From the NCBI RefSeq assembly GCF_012933465.1, contig NZ_JABBND010000020.1, positions 1 through 64,000 of the forward strand: DNA of 64,000 nucleotides. Direction: 5' to 3'. This DNA comes from Actinomycetospora sp. TBRC 11914. Its GTDB lineage: Bacteria > Actinomycetota > Actinomycetes > Mycobacteriales > Pseudonocardiaceae. Position numbers and translations under genes: made by a program. Shown here in pieces: positions 11,830 through 23,801 of the stretch; the first letter of the stretch is position 1; each line of letters starts with the position of its first letter. The notes below the pieces were generated by a model that worked only from the letters and a program-made list of their open reading frames with translations, had not been told where the DNA came from and made no database searches.

Positions 11830-12990
11830 GTGGCCACGGACTACTACGACATCCTCGGCGTGAGCCGGGAGGCCGACGAGGCGGAGATCCGCCGGGCGTA
11901 CCGCAAGCTCGCCCGCGAGCTCCACCCCGACGTCAACCCCGAGGCCGCGGAGCGCTTCCAGCAGGTCAAGAGCGCCTACGAGGTGCTCTCCGACCCGGAG
12001 AAGCGCCGCATCGTCGACCTCGGCGGCGACCCGCTGGCCACCGCGGGCAGCAGCGGCGGCGGGGGCTTCGGCGGCGGGTTCGGCAGCGCCGGCTTCGGCG
12101 GGCTCGGCGACATCATGGACGCGTTCTTCGGCGCCGCCGGGGGCGGTTCCGGTCGCGGGCCGCGCGGGCGCGTCCAGCCCGGCGAGGACGCGCTGATCCG
12201 TATCGACCTCACCCTCGAGGAGTGCGCGGCCGGCGTGGCCCGCGAGCTCACCGTCGACACCGCGGTGCTCTGCGAGCGCTGCCACGGCAGCGGCGCGGAG
12301 GAGGGCTCGCACCCGATCCCCTGCGACACCTGCGGCGGGCGCGGCGAGATCCAGAACGTGCAGCGCTCGTTCATCGGGCAGGTCGTCACCGCGCGGCCCT
12401 GCCCGGTGTGCCGCGGGCTCGGCGAGATCATCCCCAACCCCTGCCAGCAGTGCGGCGGCGACGGCCGCGTCCGGGCCCGGCGCACCGTGACCGTGCAGGT
12501 CCCGCCCGGCGTCGGCGACGGGATGCGCATCCGGATGGCCGGCCAGGGCGAGGTCGGGCCCGGCGGCGGCCCGGCCGGCAACCTCTACGTCGAGGTCTCC
12601 GAAGAGCCCCACGACTACTTCGAGCGCGACGGCGTCGACCTGCACTGCCACGTGACGCTGCCGATGACGGCGGCCGCGCTCGGCACGACGCTGCAGCAGC
12701 GGACCCTCGAGGGCGACGAGGAGCTGCACGTCGAGCCCGGCACGCAGCCCGGCACCGTCTACACGCTGCGCGGCAAGGGGATGCCGCGGCTGCGCTCGTC
12801 CGGGCGCACCGAGGGGCGGGGCGACCTGCTGGTGCACCTCGACGTCGGGGTGCCCGAGAAGCTCGACGCCCGCCAGACCGAGCTCCTGCGCGAGCTGGCG
12901 GCCCTGCGCGGGGAGGAGCAGCCCGAGTACGCGGGGCAGCACCGCAACGGGCTGTTCGGCCGACGGAAGACGGCCGGTCGGGGGCGGTGA
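11830..12990 (+). CDS. dnaJ2: Molecular chaperone DnaJ (DnaJ2 type)
   Basis: 386 residues with the full type-I layout: J domain with HPD at 32-34, a Gly-rich stretch ([16 protein letters not shown]), then four CxxCxGxG zinc motifs near residues 148, 165, 192 and 206 ([32 protein letters not shown]) and the substrate-binding C-terminal domains. It stimulates DnaK ATPase and delivers unfolded clients. GTG start. Adjacency to hrcA identifies it as the second actinobacterial dnaJ rather than the copy in the dnaK operon. Confidence 0.95.
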   Translation: MATDYYDILGVSREADEAEIRRAYRKLARELHPDVNPEAAERFQQVKSAYEVLSDPEKRRIVDLGGDPLATAGSSGGGGFGGGFGSAGFGGLGDIMDAFFGAAGGGSGRGPRGRVQPGEDALIRIDLTLEECAAGVARELTVDTAVLCERCHGSGAEEGSHPIPCDTCGGRGEIQNVQRSFIGQVVTARPCPVCRGLGEIIPNPCQQCGGDGRVRARRTVTVQVPPGVGDGMRIRMAGQGEVGPGGGPAGNLYVEVSEEPHDYFERDGVDLHCHVTLPMTAAALGTTLQQRTLEGDEELHVEPGTQPGTVYTLRGKGMPRLRSSGRTEGRGDLLVHLDVGVPEKLDARQTELLRELAALRGEEQPEYAGQHRNGLFGRRKTAGRGR

Positions 12991-12992
12991 GC

Positions 12993-13044
12993 GCTCCGGC
13001 CTGGTGCGCGGCTCCGGCCTGGTGCGCGGCTCCGGCCTCGTGCC
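12993..13044. repeat. Three 18-bp direct repeats after dnaJ2
   Basis: GCTCCGGCCTGGTGCGCG occurs twice exactly, then once degenerate, directly after the dnaJ2 stop and running into dispersed repeat copy C. Confidence 0.75.
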
Positions 13045-13092
13045 AGCAATGGCGCATTCCTGCCGTGGGACGCGACGACGGCGCCGTTCGCT
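13042..13092 (+). repeat. Dispersed repeat family 2, copy C
   Basis: Starts GCCAGCAATGGCGCATTCC and ends GACGGCGCCGTTCGCTC. Same family as 5425, 5499 and 13117, but in opposite orientation to the pair upstream of iniB. Confidence 0.65.
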
Positions 13093-13116
13093 CGTCGCGG
13101 GGTCGGCCGGCCCCAT

Positions 13117-13166
13117 GGGAGCAATGGCACATTGCTCGCGTCCGGCGCGAGGACGGCGCCGCTCGC
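13117..13166 (+). repeat. Dispersed repeat family 2, copy D
   Basis: Starts GGGAGCAATGGCACATTGC and ends GACGGCGCCGCTCGC. 75 bp from copy C, the same spacing as between copies A and B. Confidence 0.65.
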
Positions 13167-13225
13167 GCGTGGCGCGCTCGGCCGGTTCCGGGGCAGTACC
13201 GGCCCGCCGCTGACCTCGGCCGACC

Positions 13226-13984
13226 GTGACCGACGATCTCGAGGCCTGGTCGCGCCCGGCGTTGTTCCTCGTCGACGAGGTCCCGACGTCCGGCGTGGTC
13301 ACCCTGGGCGGCCCCGAGGGCCGGCACGCGGCCGACGTCAAGCGGGTCACGCCCGGCGAGGTGATCCTGCTCGGCGACGGCGCCGGGACCCGCGCCCGCG
13401 CCGAGGTCACCTCGACCGCGAAGGGCAGCGTCACCGCGACGATCCGGGAGCGCCGCCACGACGAACCCCCGGCCGTGGTGATCACCCTCGTCCAGGCCCT
13501 CGCGAAGGGCGACCGCGGCGAGCTGGCCGTCGAGCTGGCCACGGAGGCCGGGGTCGACGCCGTCGTGCCCTGGCGCGCCGAGCGGTGCGTGACCCGGTGG
13601 GACGACGGGCCCCGCGGTGCCAAGGCCCTCGCCCGCTGGCGCGCCACCGCGACCGAGGCCGCCAAGCAGGCCCGGCGTCCGCGCGTCCCGCGGGTCGACG
13701 ACCCGGTGACGACGCCGCAGCTCGCCGGGCGGCTCGGCGGCACCACCCCGCTGCTGCTCGAGGCCGCGGCCGAGGAGTCGCTCGCGACCGTGGCGCTGCC
13801 CGAGGCCGGCGAGGTCGTCCTCGTCGTCGGGCCCGAGGGCGGGGTCACCGAGGCGGAGACGGCCCGGCTGGTCGAGGCCGGCGCGACGCCGGTCCGGCTC
13901 GGCCCCGACGTCCTGCGGACGTCGTCGGCGGGGGCCGTCGCGCTGGGGGCTCTGGGGGTCCGCACCGGCCGGTGGACCCGGTGA
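13226..13984 (+). CDS. rsmE: 16S rRNA (uracil1498-N3)-methyltransferase RsmE
   Basis: 252 residues. An N-terminal PUA-like part (VTLGGPEGRHAADVKRV) is followed by a SPOUT methyltransferase fold with the knot motifs VVGPEGGVTEAE (about 198) and LGPDVLRTSSA. It methylates N3 of U1498 in 16S rRNA using S-adenosylmethionine. GTG start. The gene between dnaJ2 and a lipoprotein hydrolase matches actinobacterial order; its stop overlaps the next start (GTGATGA). Confidence 0.94.
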   Translation: MTDDLEAWSRPALFLVDEVPTSGVVTLGGPEGRHAADVKRVTPGEVILLGDGAGTRARAEVTSTAKGSVTATIRERRHDEPPAVVITLVQALAKGDRGELAVELATEAGVDAVVPWRAERCVTRWDDGPRGAKALARWRATATEAAKQARRPRVPRVDDPVTTPQLAGRLGGTTPLLLEAAAEESLATVALPEAGEVVLVVGPEGGVTEAETARLVEAGATPVRLGPDVLRTSSAGAVALGALGVRTGRWTR

Positions 13985-14892
13985 TGACCCGCCGCTCCGT
14001 CCTCGCCACGCTCGCCGCCGCCGCGACCGGCCTGCTCGCCGCGTGCAGCACCGTCGGGAGCGGCGTCGGCGGGGCCACCCCGGCCGCCCGCCCCGGCACC
14101 CCCGGGCCCACGACCCTGCGCTACGGCCCCGACCCCGCCCAGTACGCGGTGCTCCACCTGCCGCCCCCGGGGGCGCCCGGTCCGCTGCCGGTCGTCGTCG
14201 TGCTCCACGGGGGCTACTGGCGGGCGCAGTACGGCCTGGAGCTGGGGGAGCCGCTCGCGGTCGACCTCACCAACGCCGGCGTCGCGGCGTTGAACGTCGA
14301 GTACCGGCGAGTGGGCGCGGGCGGCGGGTTCCCGACGACGCTGGACGACGTCGCGGCCGCCGTCGACCTCCTCGCCGGGACGGCGGCCGAAGCGGCCCGG
14401 GGAGCCGGGCAGGCCCTGGACCCCGGCCGCGTCGTCCTGCTCGGCCACTCCGCCGGCGGGCAGCTCGCGGCGTGGGCCGGGTCGAGGTCACGGCTGCAGC
14501 GACCCTCGCCCGGCGCAGCCCCGCGGGTCGCGCCGCGCGGGGTGGTGACACAGGCCGGGGTGCTCGACCTCGTGGCGGGCGCCGACCAGGGGCTCGGGGC
14601 CGGCGCCGTCGTCGACCTCCTCGGCGGACCCCCGACGACCCAGGCCGCCCGCTACGCCGTGGCCTCGCCGGCCGCGCTCGTGCCCGCGCCGTGCCCCGTC
14701 GTGGCGGTGCACGGGACGGCCGACGCGACGGTGCCGATCGACCAGTCCCGGCGCTACGTCGCGGCCGCGACCGCCGCCCGCGGGCAGGCCCGCCTCGTCG
14801 AGCTGCCCGGGGTCGACCACTTCCAGCTCATCGACCCGGCGACGGCGGCCTGGCGCTCCGTCCGGGACGAGGTCATGGGCCTGCTCGGGTAA
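13984..14892 (+). CDS. Lipoprotein alpha/beta hydrolase (esterase-like)
   Basis: 302 residues. MTRRSVLATLAAAATGLLAAC looks like a lipoprotein signal with Cys21 as acylation site; the RR pair may allow Tat export. The body is an alpha/beta hydrolase of the acetyl-esterase/BD-FAE type: HGGYW oxyanion motif, nucleophile GHSAGGQ (Ser near 156), acid VHGTADATVP and catalytic His in GVDHFQ. An outer-surface esterase or peptidase is predicted; the substrate is unknown. The ATG overlaps the rsmE stop, so it is co-transcribed. A hairpin follows at 14913. Confidence 0.85.
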   Translation: MTRRSVLATLAAAATGLLAACSTVGSGVGGATPAARPGTPGPTTLRYGPDPAQYAVLHLPPPGAPGPLPVVVVLHGGYWRAQYGLELGEPLAVDLTNAGVAALNVEYRRVGAGGGFPTTLDDVAAAVDLLAGTAAEAARGAGQALDPGRVVLLGHSAGGQLAAWAGSRSRLQRPSPGAAPRVAPRGVVTQAGVLDLVAGADQGLGAGAVVDLLGGPPTTQAARYAVASPAALVPAPCPVVAVHGTADATVPIDQSRRYVAAATAARGQARLVELPGVDHFQLIDPATAAWRSVRDEVMGLLG

Positions 14893-14912
14893 CGGGGGAG
14901 GCGCCGGTCCTT

Positions 14913-14974
14913 GATCGCGATTTCGGTGGCGACACGCCCAACCGTCGCGAGGACACGCCGCCGAAGACGTGATC
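14913..14974. terminator. Hairpin after the lipoprotein hydrolase
   Basis: Arms GATCGCGATTTCGGTGGC (14913-14930) and GCCGCCGAAGACGTGATC (14957-14974) pair over 17 of 18 positions counting G-U pairs. It separates the rsmE operon from the ABC-F promoter. No U-tract. Confidence 0.5.
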
Positions 14975-15011
14975 TCGCGGGTCGGGGCCGGGTGGCCCGG
15001 CGGAAACCCCG

Positions 15012-15039
15012 TTGACCAGCCCGGTCCCCCCGGTATCGT
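15012..15039 (+). promoter_or_regulatory. Promoter of the ABC-F gene
   Basis: TTGACC (15012-15017), a 16-bp spacer, then TATCGT (15034-15039). Transcription from here would start near 15046 and leave a leader of about 90 nt before the ABC-F start. Confidence 0.55.
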
Positions 15040-15049
15040 CGAGCGCACC

Positions 15050-15061
15050 ATGGAGCTCTGA
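15050..15061 (+). other. Three-codon upstream ORF (Met-Glu-Leu-stop) in the ABC-F leader
   Basis: ATGGAGCTCTGA lies within a few bases of the predicted transcription start. The leader just after it (CGACGTC) can pair with GACGTCG immediately before the ABC-F start, next to the CGGAG ribosome binding site. This layout resembles antibiotic-responsive attenuators of ABC-F resistance genes; function inferred. Confidence 0.35.
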
Positions 15062-15137
15062 CGACGTCCCGACCACCGGCCGCGGCCCACCTGCGCGCCC
15101 GCCGGGGTCACCCCTCCGCCTCCCGGAGACGTCGCCC

Positions 15138-16826
<1,689 letters not shown>

Positions 16827-16926
16827 AGTGGTTGTCGGTAGCCAGAGGGATAGCCGTACGGGTGTCTCCAACGACGACGCGGGGAGCGGAGGCCGCTCCC
16901 AGGCAGGAAGCAGGACCGATCTGCAC

Positions 16927-18012
<1,086 letters not shown>

Positions 18013-18017
18013 GCGCG

Positions 18018-18593
18018 ATGAGCATCGAGATCGCCAACGAGTCCGGGGTCGACGTCGACGAGGCGCCGATCGTCGACGTCGCCCGCTACGCCCTCGAGCA
18101 GATGGGGGTGAGCCCGCTGGCGGAGCTCTCGATCCTGCTCGTGGAGCTCGAGCCGATGTCGGAGCTGCACGAGCGGTGGCTCGAGGAGCCGGGGCCGACC
18201 GACGTCATGAGCTTCCCGATGGACGAGCTCGACACCGCCAAGCGCCCCGACGCGCCGCCGTCGGGCCCCAGCCTGCTCGGGGACATCGTGCTGTGCCCGG
18301 CGTTCGCGCGGGACCAGGCCGCGTCGGCCGGGCACTCGCTCGACGACGAGCTCCACCTCCTCACCGTGCACGGCGTGCTCCACCTGCTGGGCTACGACCA
18401 CGCCGAGCCGGACGAGGAGAAGGAGATGTTCGGCCTGCAGGGCGAGCTGCTCTCCGGGTGGCGCACCGAGGTGGCCGAGCGGGCCCGCGCCGAGCGGGAG
18501 CGGCTCACCCGCGAGCGCCAGCGCGCCGCGGACGCGAAGCTGCTGGGCACCGTCGGCCTGGACGATCCCCCCGGCGGACCGGACCCGTCGTGA
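18018..18593 (+). CDS. ybeY: Endoribonuclease YbeY
   Basis: 191 residues. The metal-binding motif [11 protein letters not shown] (118-128) and the FPMDELD/GDIVLCP segments are diagnostic. YbeY is a single-strand endoribonuclease for 16S rRNA 3'-end maturation and ribosome quality control. A charged C-terminal tail ([20 protein letters not shown]) extends beyond the usual 150-160 residues, as in other actinobacteria. 5 bp after phoH; its stop overlaps the next GTG. Confidence 0.95.
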   Translation: MSIEIANESGVDVDEAPIVDVARYALEQMGVSPLAELSILLVELEPMSELHERWLEEPGPTDVMSFPMDELDTAKRPDAPPSGPSLLGDIVLCPAFARDQAASAGHSLDDELHLLTVHGVLHLLGYDHAEPDEEKEMFGLQGELLSGWRTEVAERARAERERLTRERQRAADAKLLGTVGLDDPPGGPDPS

Positions 18594-20032
18594 CCGGGGC
18601 CCAGGCCGCCGAGCTGGTCGTGGCGCTGCTGCTGGTGCCGTTGGCCGGGGTGTTCGCGGCCGCGGACGCGGCGATCACCACGATGTCGCCGGCCCGGGTC
18701 GACCAGCTGGTGCGCGAGGGCCGGACCGGGGCGCGGGCGCTGGCGGCGGTGGTGGCGGACAAGCCCCGCCACCTCAACCTGCTGCTCCTGCTGCGGCTGT
18801 CCTGCGAGGCCGTCGCGACGGTGCTCGGCGCGTACGTCGCGCTGCAGTTCGTGCAGGTCGACGGCCTGGCGGTGACGATCGCGGCCGTCGTCGTCATCGT
18901 CGTGTCGTACGTGCTCATCGGGGTCGGCCCCCGCACCCTCGGGCTGCAGCACCCCTACGGCATCGGGCTCGCGGTCGCCCTGCCGATCCGCGCGCTCGTG
19001 CGGCTGCTCGGCCCGCTGGCCACGCTCCTGATCTGGATCGGCAACGCGATCACGCCCGGGCGCGGCTTCCGCGAGGGACCGTTCAGCCACGAGGTGGAGC
19101 TGCGCGAGCTGGTCGACATGGCGGAGGCCCGGGGCCTCGTCGACGACGACGAGCGCTCGATGATCCAGTCGGTGTTCGAGCTCGACGACACCCTGGTGCG
19201 CGAGGTGATGGTCCCGCGCACCGAGATGGTGTGGATCGAGCGGGAGAAGACCGTCCGCCAGGCGCTCGCGCTCGCGCTGCGCTCGGGCTACTCCCGGATC
19301 CCGGTGATCGGGGAGAACGTCGACGACACCGTCGGCGTCCTCTACCTCAAGGACATGGTCCGGTTCACCACGGCGCAGGCGAACGACCCGGAGCACGCCG
19401 CGACCGACCACCCCGGGGCCGTCGCCGAGATCATGCGCCCGGCGGCGTTCGTCCCGGACTCCAAGCAGGCCGACGAACTGCTCCGCGAGATGCAGCGGAC
19501 CCGCAACCACATGGCCCTCGTCGTCGACGAGTACGGCGGCACCGCCGGGCTGGTGACGATCGAGGACATCCTCGAGGAGATCGTCGGCGAGATCACCGAC
19601 GAGTACGACACCGCCGAGCACCGCCCGCTGGAGCGTCTCGACGACGGGTCGCTGCGGGTCTCCGCTCGCCTCCCGGTCGAGGACCTCGAGGAGGCGACCG
19701 GCGTGGAGTTCGACACCGAGGACGTCGACACCGTCGGCGGGCTCCTCGCCCAGCGCCTCGGCCGGGTGCCGCTGCCCGGCGCGGAGGCCGAGGTCGGGGG
19801 CCTGCGGCTGCGCGCCGAGGGCGGTGAGGACGCCCGCGGCCGGATGCGGATCGTGTCGGTGCTCGTGTGGGACCCGCAGGGAGACGACGCGCAGCGGAGC
19901 CCGACCCGCGCGAACCCGCCCCCCGAGGCCGACGGCGAGGCCGACGACCGGCATGGTGGGGAGGCCGGGGAGAAGCAGGAGACCCACGAGTCCGGGCTGG
20001 TCGGAGCCCGGGGGGAGGAGCACCGTGGCTGA
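18590..20032 (+). CDS. CorC/HlyC family CNNM-CBS transporter-like membrane protein
   Basis: 480 residues. An N-terminal CNNM (DUF21) membrane domain with three or four helices ([33 protein letters not shown]) precedes a CBS pair ([20 protein letters not shown] to [20 protein letters not shown]) and a C-terminal CorC_HlyC domain. The family is linked to magnesium or cobalt export. The GTG overlaps ybeY by 4 bp. The C-terminus is disordered (Glu/Gly/Asp-rich) and overlaps the next start by 8 bp. Confidence 0.92.
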   Translation: MTGAQAAELVVALLLVPLAGVFAAADAAITTMSPARVDQLVREGRTGARALAAVVADKPRHLNLLLLLRLSCEAVATVLGAYVALQFVQVDGLAVTIAAVVVIVVSYVLIGVGPRTLGLQHPYGIGLAVALPIRALVRLLGPLATLLIWIGNAITPGRGFREGPFSHEVELRELVDMAEARGLVDDDERSMIQSVFELDDTLVREVMVPRTEMVWIEREKTVRQALALALRSGYSRIPVIGENVDDTVGVLYLKDMVRFTTAQANDPEHAATDHPGAVAEIMRPAAFVPDSKQADELLREMQRTRNHMALVVDEYGGTAGLVTIEDILEEIVGEITDEYDTAEHRPLERLDDGSLRVSARLPVEDLEEATGVEFDTEDVDTVGGLLAQRLGRVPLPGAEAEVGGLRLRAEGGEDARGRMRIVSVLVWDPQGDDAQRSPTRANPPPEADGEADDRHGGEAGEKQETHESGLVGARGEEHRG

Positions 20033-21329
20033 CGCGCCGCGCGCAGGGACCGGATCCGTGCCGGGCCCGAGCCCGCGCCACGACGTCGTCGTCGTGGGGG
20101 GCGGCATCGTCGGGCTCGCCGTCGTCACCGCGCTGCTCGACGCGGGCCACACCTCGGTGGCGCTGGTCGAGCGGGAGTCCTCGCTCGCCGCCCACCAGAC
20201 CGGCCGCAACTCCAACGTCATCCACTCCGGGCTCTACTACGCGCCCGGCTCGCTCAAGGCCCGGCTCGCCGTCACCGGGTGCGCGGAGACCAAGGCGTTC
20301 TGCGCGGAGCAGGGGCTGCCCTACGCGGAGTGCGGCAAGGTCGTCGTCGCCACCGACGACTCCGAACGGGGCCGGATGGCCGAGCTCGTCCGGCGGGGCC
20401 GCGCGAACGGCGTCGAGGTGCACGAGCTCGACGCCGCCGGCGTGCGCGACCGGGAGCCCGCCGTCTCGGCGGTGGCCGGGCTGTGGGTGCCCTCGACCGG
20501 GATCTGCGACTACGAGGCGATCACCCGCCGGCTCGCCGAGCTGGCGGTCGCCCGCGGGGCGACGCTGCACACCGGACGGGCGGTGCGCTCGGCCGTGCGC
20601 CGGCGCCGGGACGTCGTCGTGCACACCGACGCCGGTGACCTGCTGGCCGGGCAGGTCGTGGTCTGCGCGGGCCTGCGCTCCGACGAGATCGCCCGCGCCT
20701 CGGGCTTCGACCCCGGGGTGCGCACCGTGCCGTTCCGCGGCGAGTACTCCGACCTGCGCGGGCCGAAGGCCGACGCGGTGCGCGGCCTGGTCTACCCGGT
20801 GCCCGACCCGGCGTTCCCGTTCCTCGGGGTGCACGCCACCCGCGGCGTCGACGGCTCGGTGCACGTGGGGCCGAATGCGGTGCTCGCGCTGGCCCGCGAG
20901 GGCTACGACTGGCGGACGCTGCGGGCGCGCGAGCTCGCCGGGACGCTGACCGATCCGGGGTTCCTGTCGCTCGCGGCCCGGCAGTGGCGCTACGGGCTCG
21001 GCGAGATGCACCGGTCGGTGTCGAAGGCGGCGATGGCCCGGGCGGTGTCGAAGATGCTGCCCGGCACGACCGCGGCCGACCTGCACCCGCCGCACGACGT
21101 CATGCGCCGCGCCGGGGTGCGCGCCCAGGCGGTGCGTCCCGACGGCTCGCTGGTCGACGACTTCCTGTTCGTGCAGGACGGCTCGACGGCGGCCGCGGCG
21201 GCCGACGAGCCGACGGTGCTGCACGTGCTCAACGCGCCCTCGCCGGCGGCGACGGCGGCCCTGCCCATCGGGCGGGAGATCGTCGCGCGGCTCGAGGGCA
21301 AGGCTGTGGACACAGCGGTCGCGTCGTGA
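20025..21329 (+). CDS. lhgO: L-2-hydroxyglutarate oxidase LhgO
   Basis: 434 residues. FAD-binding [19 protein letters not shown] near the N-terminus, then the family motif [20 protein letters not shown] and late PFRGEYSDL. LhgO oxidises L-2-hydroxyglutarate to 2-oxoglutarate, removing a toxic by-product of central metabolism. The GTG at 20025 has GGGGGGAGGAG 5 nt upstream, even though it overlaps corC by 8 bp. Insertion of lhgO between corC and era differs from the mycobacterial order I recall. Confidence 0.9.
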   Translation: MADAPRAGTGSVPGPSPRHDVVVVGGGIVGLAVVTALLDAGHTSVALVERESSLAAHQTGRNSNVIHSGLYYAPGSLKARLAVTGCAETKAFCAEQGLPYAECGKVVVATDDSERGRMAELVRRGRANGVEVHELDAAGVRDREPAVSAVAGLWVPSTGICDYEAITRRLAELAVARGATLHTGRAVRSAVRRRRDVVVHTDAGDLLAGQVVVCAGLRSDEIARASGFDPGVRTVPFRGEYSDLRGPKADAVRGLVYPVPDPAFPFLGVHATRGVDGSVHVGPNAVLALAREGYDWRTLRARELAGTLTDPGFLSLAARQWRYGLGEMHRSVSKAAMARAVSKMLPGTTAADLHPPHDVMRRAGVRAQAVRPDGSLVDDFLFVQDGSTAAAAADEPTVLHVLNAPSPAATAALPIGREIVARLEGKAVDTAVAS

Positions 21330-22219
21330 CCTGGCCCGAGGGCTTCCGTTCCGGGTTCGCCTGCTTCGTCGGGCGGCCGAACGTCGGGAAGTCGACGCTG
21401 ACGAACGCGCTGGTCGGGCAGAAGGTGGCGATCACCTCGTCGCGCCCGCAGACCACCCGGCACGCCATCCGCGGGATCGTGCACCGCGACGACGGGCAGC
21501 TCGTGCTCGTCGACACCCCGGGGCTGCACAAGCCGCGGACGCTGCTGGGGGAGCGGCTCAACGACGTGGTGCGCACGACGTGGGCCGAGGTCGACGTCGT
21601 CGGGTTCTGCGTGCCGGCCGACCAGGAGATCGGGCCCGGCGACCGGTTCATCGTCTCCGAGCTGCGCAAGGTCGCCGACCGCACGCCGCTGATCGGCATC
21701 CTCACCAAGACCGACCTGGTGAGCCGGGACGTGATCGCCGAGCGGCTGATGGCGCTCTCGCAGGTGGCCGAGTTCGCCGAGATCGTGCCGGTGTCGGCGA
21801 CGAAGGGCGACCAGGTCTCGCTGCTGGCCGACCTGCTGCTCGCCCAGATGCCGCCCGGCCCGCCGCTCTATCCGGAGGGGGAGCTCTCCGACGAGCCGGA
21901 GACGACGATGATCGCCGAGTTCGTCCGCGAGGCCGCTCTCGAGGGGGTCCGGGACGAGCTGCCGCACTCGCTCGCCGTCGTCGTCGAGGAGATGACCGAG
22001 GGGAAGACGCTGCAGATCCGCGCCGAGATCTTCGTGGAGCGGCAGTCGCAGAAGGCGATCGTCATCGGGCGCGGCGGGTCGCGGCTCAAGGACGTCGGGA
22101 CGCGGGCCCGCCAGCAGATCGAGGCGATGCTCGGCACGAAGGTCCACCTCGACCTGTTCGTCAAGGTGGCCAAGGACTGGCAGCGGGATCCGCGGCAGTT
22201 GCGGCGGTTGGGGTTCTAG
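21326..22219 (+). CDS. era: GTPase Era
   Basis: 297 residues, normal length. G1 GRPNVGKST (16-24), G3 DTPG, G4 TKTD, then a KH domain with IVIGRGGSRLKDVGTRAR near 245. Era binds the 3' end of 16S rRNA and couples 30S assembly to growth. The GTG overlaps the lhgO stop by 4 bp. A perfect 19-bp-arm hairpin follows. Confidence 0.96.
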   Translation: MTWPEGFRSGFACFVGRPNVGKSTLTNALVGQKVAITSSRPQTTRHAIRGIVHRDDGQLVLVDTPGLHKPRTLLGERLNDVVRTTWAEVDVVGFCVPADQEIGPGDRFIVSELRKVADRTPLIGILTKTDLVSRDVIAERLMALSQVAEFAEIVPVSATKGDQVSLLADLLLAQMPPGPPLYPEGELSDEPETTMIAEFVREAALEGVRDELPHSLAVVVEEMTEGKTLQIRAEIFVERQSQKAIVIGRGGSRLKDVGTRARQQIEAMLGTKVHLDLFVKVAKDWQRDPRQLRRLGF

Positions 22220-22254
22220 GTGGCTGGCGAGTGGACCATCAGGGCTGGGGCGGC

Positions 22255-22309
22255 AGCCGTGGAGGTCCACTCGGCGCGGCCCTCGGCGGTCGAGTGGACC
22301 TCCACGGCT
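22255..22309. terminator. Bidirectional hairpin between era and the DUF4190 gene
   Basis: Perfect 19-nt arms (AGCCGTGGAGGTCCACTCG and its complement) with a 17-nt loop lie between convergent genes. Partial copies of the arm flank it on both sides (GCGAGTGGACC at 22228; CGCCCACTCGG at 22326), so it may be a decayed repeat element. Confidence 0.7.
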
Positions 22310-22353
22310 CCGGGGGCAGCCATGGCCGCCCACTCGGCCCCGAACGGCGCTCG

Positions 22354-22686
22354 CTACCCACCCACCGAGTAGGAGAAGCTCCCGCCCCCGGCGATGATCG
22401 CGGTCCAGAACAGGATCCAGCCCAGGCACCCGAGGCCGCCGATCACGAGGGCGGTGATCGCGAGCGGCTTGCCCTGCTCGCCGGTCCGGGCGATCTGCCG
22501 GACCGACACCCACCCCAGCACCACCGCGACCAGCGGGAGGAAGAACGCCGTGATCAGCGCGACGATCGACGTGGTGTTCCACCGCGCGGCCGGGAGGTGG
22601 CCCGGCGGGCCGTACAGGGGCTGGGCCGGGGGTGGGGTGGGCGACCAGGCGTCGTAGCCGGTGGGTTGCTGCTGCGGAGTGGTCAT
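22354..22686 (-). CDS. DUF4190 small membrane protein
   Basis: 110 residues. A Pro/Gln-rich cytoplasmic head (about 40 residues) precedes two transmembrane helices (IVALITAFFLPLVAVVLGWV and ITALVIGGLGCLGWILFWTA) separated by a short basic loop with QIARTGEQGKPLA, the usual DUF4190 arrangement. No known function. AGGAGGAACC just upstream supports the ATG. Convergent with era and divergent from recO. Confidence 0.85.
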   Translation of the reverse strand: MTTPQQQPTGYDAWSPTPPPAQPLYGPPGHLPAARWNTTSIVALITAFFLPLVAVVLGWVSVRQIARTGEQGKPLAITALVIGGLGCLGWILFWTAIIAGGGSFSYSVGG

Positions 22687-22802
22687 GGAGGTTCCTCCTC
22701 GGCTTGATGTGACGGAGAGTGACGTTAGTCCGCCGACGAATCGGACACGTAGGGCCGGACGGGTGATGCGCCTGGCGTCGGGAAACCGGCCCGACGAAGT
22801 GT

Positions 22803-22808
22803 CAGGAT
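22803..22808 (+). promoter_or_regulatory. -10 element of a leaderless recO promoter
   Basis: CAGGAT ends 6 nt before the recO GTG and no Shine-Dalgarno is present, so the transcript probably starts at the start codon. Confidence 0.45.
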
Positions 22809-22814
22809 GGACGC

Positions 22815-23801
22815 GTGAGCTTCTACCGCGACACCGGCGTGGTGCTGCGGTGTCAGAAGCTCGGTGAGGCCGACCGCATCGTCACGCTGCTGACCCACCG
22901 CCACGGCAAGGTGCGTGCCACCGCCAAGGGGGTCCGCCGCACCACTTCGCGGTTCGGGGCCCGGCTGGAGCCCTTCGGGCACGTCGACCTGCAGCTGCAC
23001 ACCGGCCGCAGCCTCGACATCGTCACGCAGGTGCAGACGATCGACGCGTTCGGCGGGGACCTCGTCGTCGACTACCCGCGCTACACCGCCGGCTGCGCGC
23101 TGCTCGAGACCGCCGACCGGCTCACCCCCGAGGAGGGGGAGCCGGCCCGGGAGCTCTTCCTGCTGCTGGTGGGGGCGCTGCGGGGTCTCGCGGGCGGTCG
23201 TCGGGACCCGCACCTGGTGCTCGACGCGTACCTGCTGCGCGCGATGGTCATCGCCGGGTACGCCCCGGCGATCACCGAGTGTGCGCGCTGCGGGACGGAG
23301 CCGGAGACGCCCCTCGATGCGCCCGAGGGCACGCACGGGTTCCACCACCGGTTCGCGGTCGCGGCGGGCGGGGCGGTGTGCGACGCGTGCCGTCCGGGCG
23401 GCGCCGTCGTGCCGTCGTGGTGGACGTGGCGGCTGCTCGAGGCGCTGCGCGACGGCGACTGGGACGTCGCGGAGGAGAGCCCGCCCGACGCCCGGCGCGA
23501 CGCCGCGGGCCTCGTCGCCGCCCACCTGCAGTGGCACCTGGAGCGTCGGCTGCGCTCGCTGCCGCTGGTGGACCGCCGCGGGGTGCCGCGGGTGGATCTC
23601 GAGGCCGGGATGCCCGACGACCTCCCGCACGAGGGGAACCCTCATGCGGAAAGAGCGACCGGATCGTCCCCTCGCGGCGGTGACGAGCGGGTGCCCGCGG
23701 GACGCGAGGGGAACATCCGGTCGCTAGAACCGGCCGAGGGTTCCCCTCGCGCGGAAGAACAGGACGAACGCACCCCCGACGACGCCGGAGCCCTCCCGTG
23801 A
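22815..23801 (+). CDS. recO: DNA repair protein RecO with repeat-derived C-terminal extension
   Basis: 328 residues. An N-terminal OB fold ([20 protein letters not shown]) and the zinc cysteines CARCG (about 156) and CDAC (about 189) identify RecO, which loads RecA in the RecF pathway by displacing single-strand binding protein. RecO proteins usually end near 250-270 residues. Here the last 55 or so (from about 23631) come from an inverted repeat and are charged and low-complexity. The stop overlaps the uppS GTG by 4 bp. Confidence 0.93.
   Translation: MSFYRDTGVVLRCQKLGEADRIVTLLTHRHGKVRATAKGVRRTTSRFGARLEPFGHVDLQLHTGRSLDIVTQVQTIDAFGGDLVVDYPRYTAGCALLETADRLTPEEGEPARELFLLLVGALRGLAGGRRDPHLVLDAYLLRAMVIAGYAPAITECARCGTEPETPLDAPEGTHGFHHRFAVAAGGAVCDACRPGGAVVPSWWTWRLLEALRDGDWDVAEESPPDARRDAAGLVAAHLQWHLERRLRSLPLVDRRGVPRVDLEAGMPDDLPHEGNPHAERATGSSPRGGDERVPAGREGNIRSLEPAEGSPRAEEQDERTPDDAGALP
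23631..23748. repeat. Nested inverted repeat inserted in the 3' end of recO
   Basis: Outer arms GAGGGGAACCCTC (23631-23643) and GAGGGTTCCCCTC (23736-23748) are perfect. An inner pair, AGCGACCGGATCGTCCCC against its near-complement ending CATCCGGTCGCT, nests inside. The reading frame stays open across it. Confidence 0.75.
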
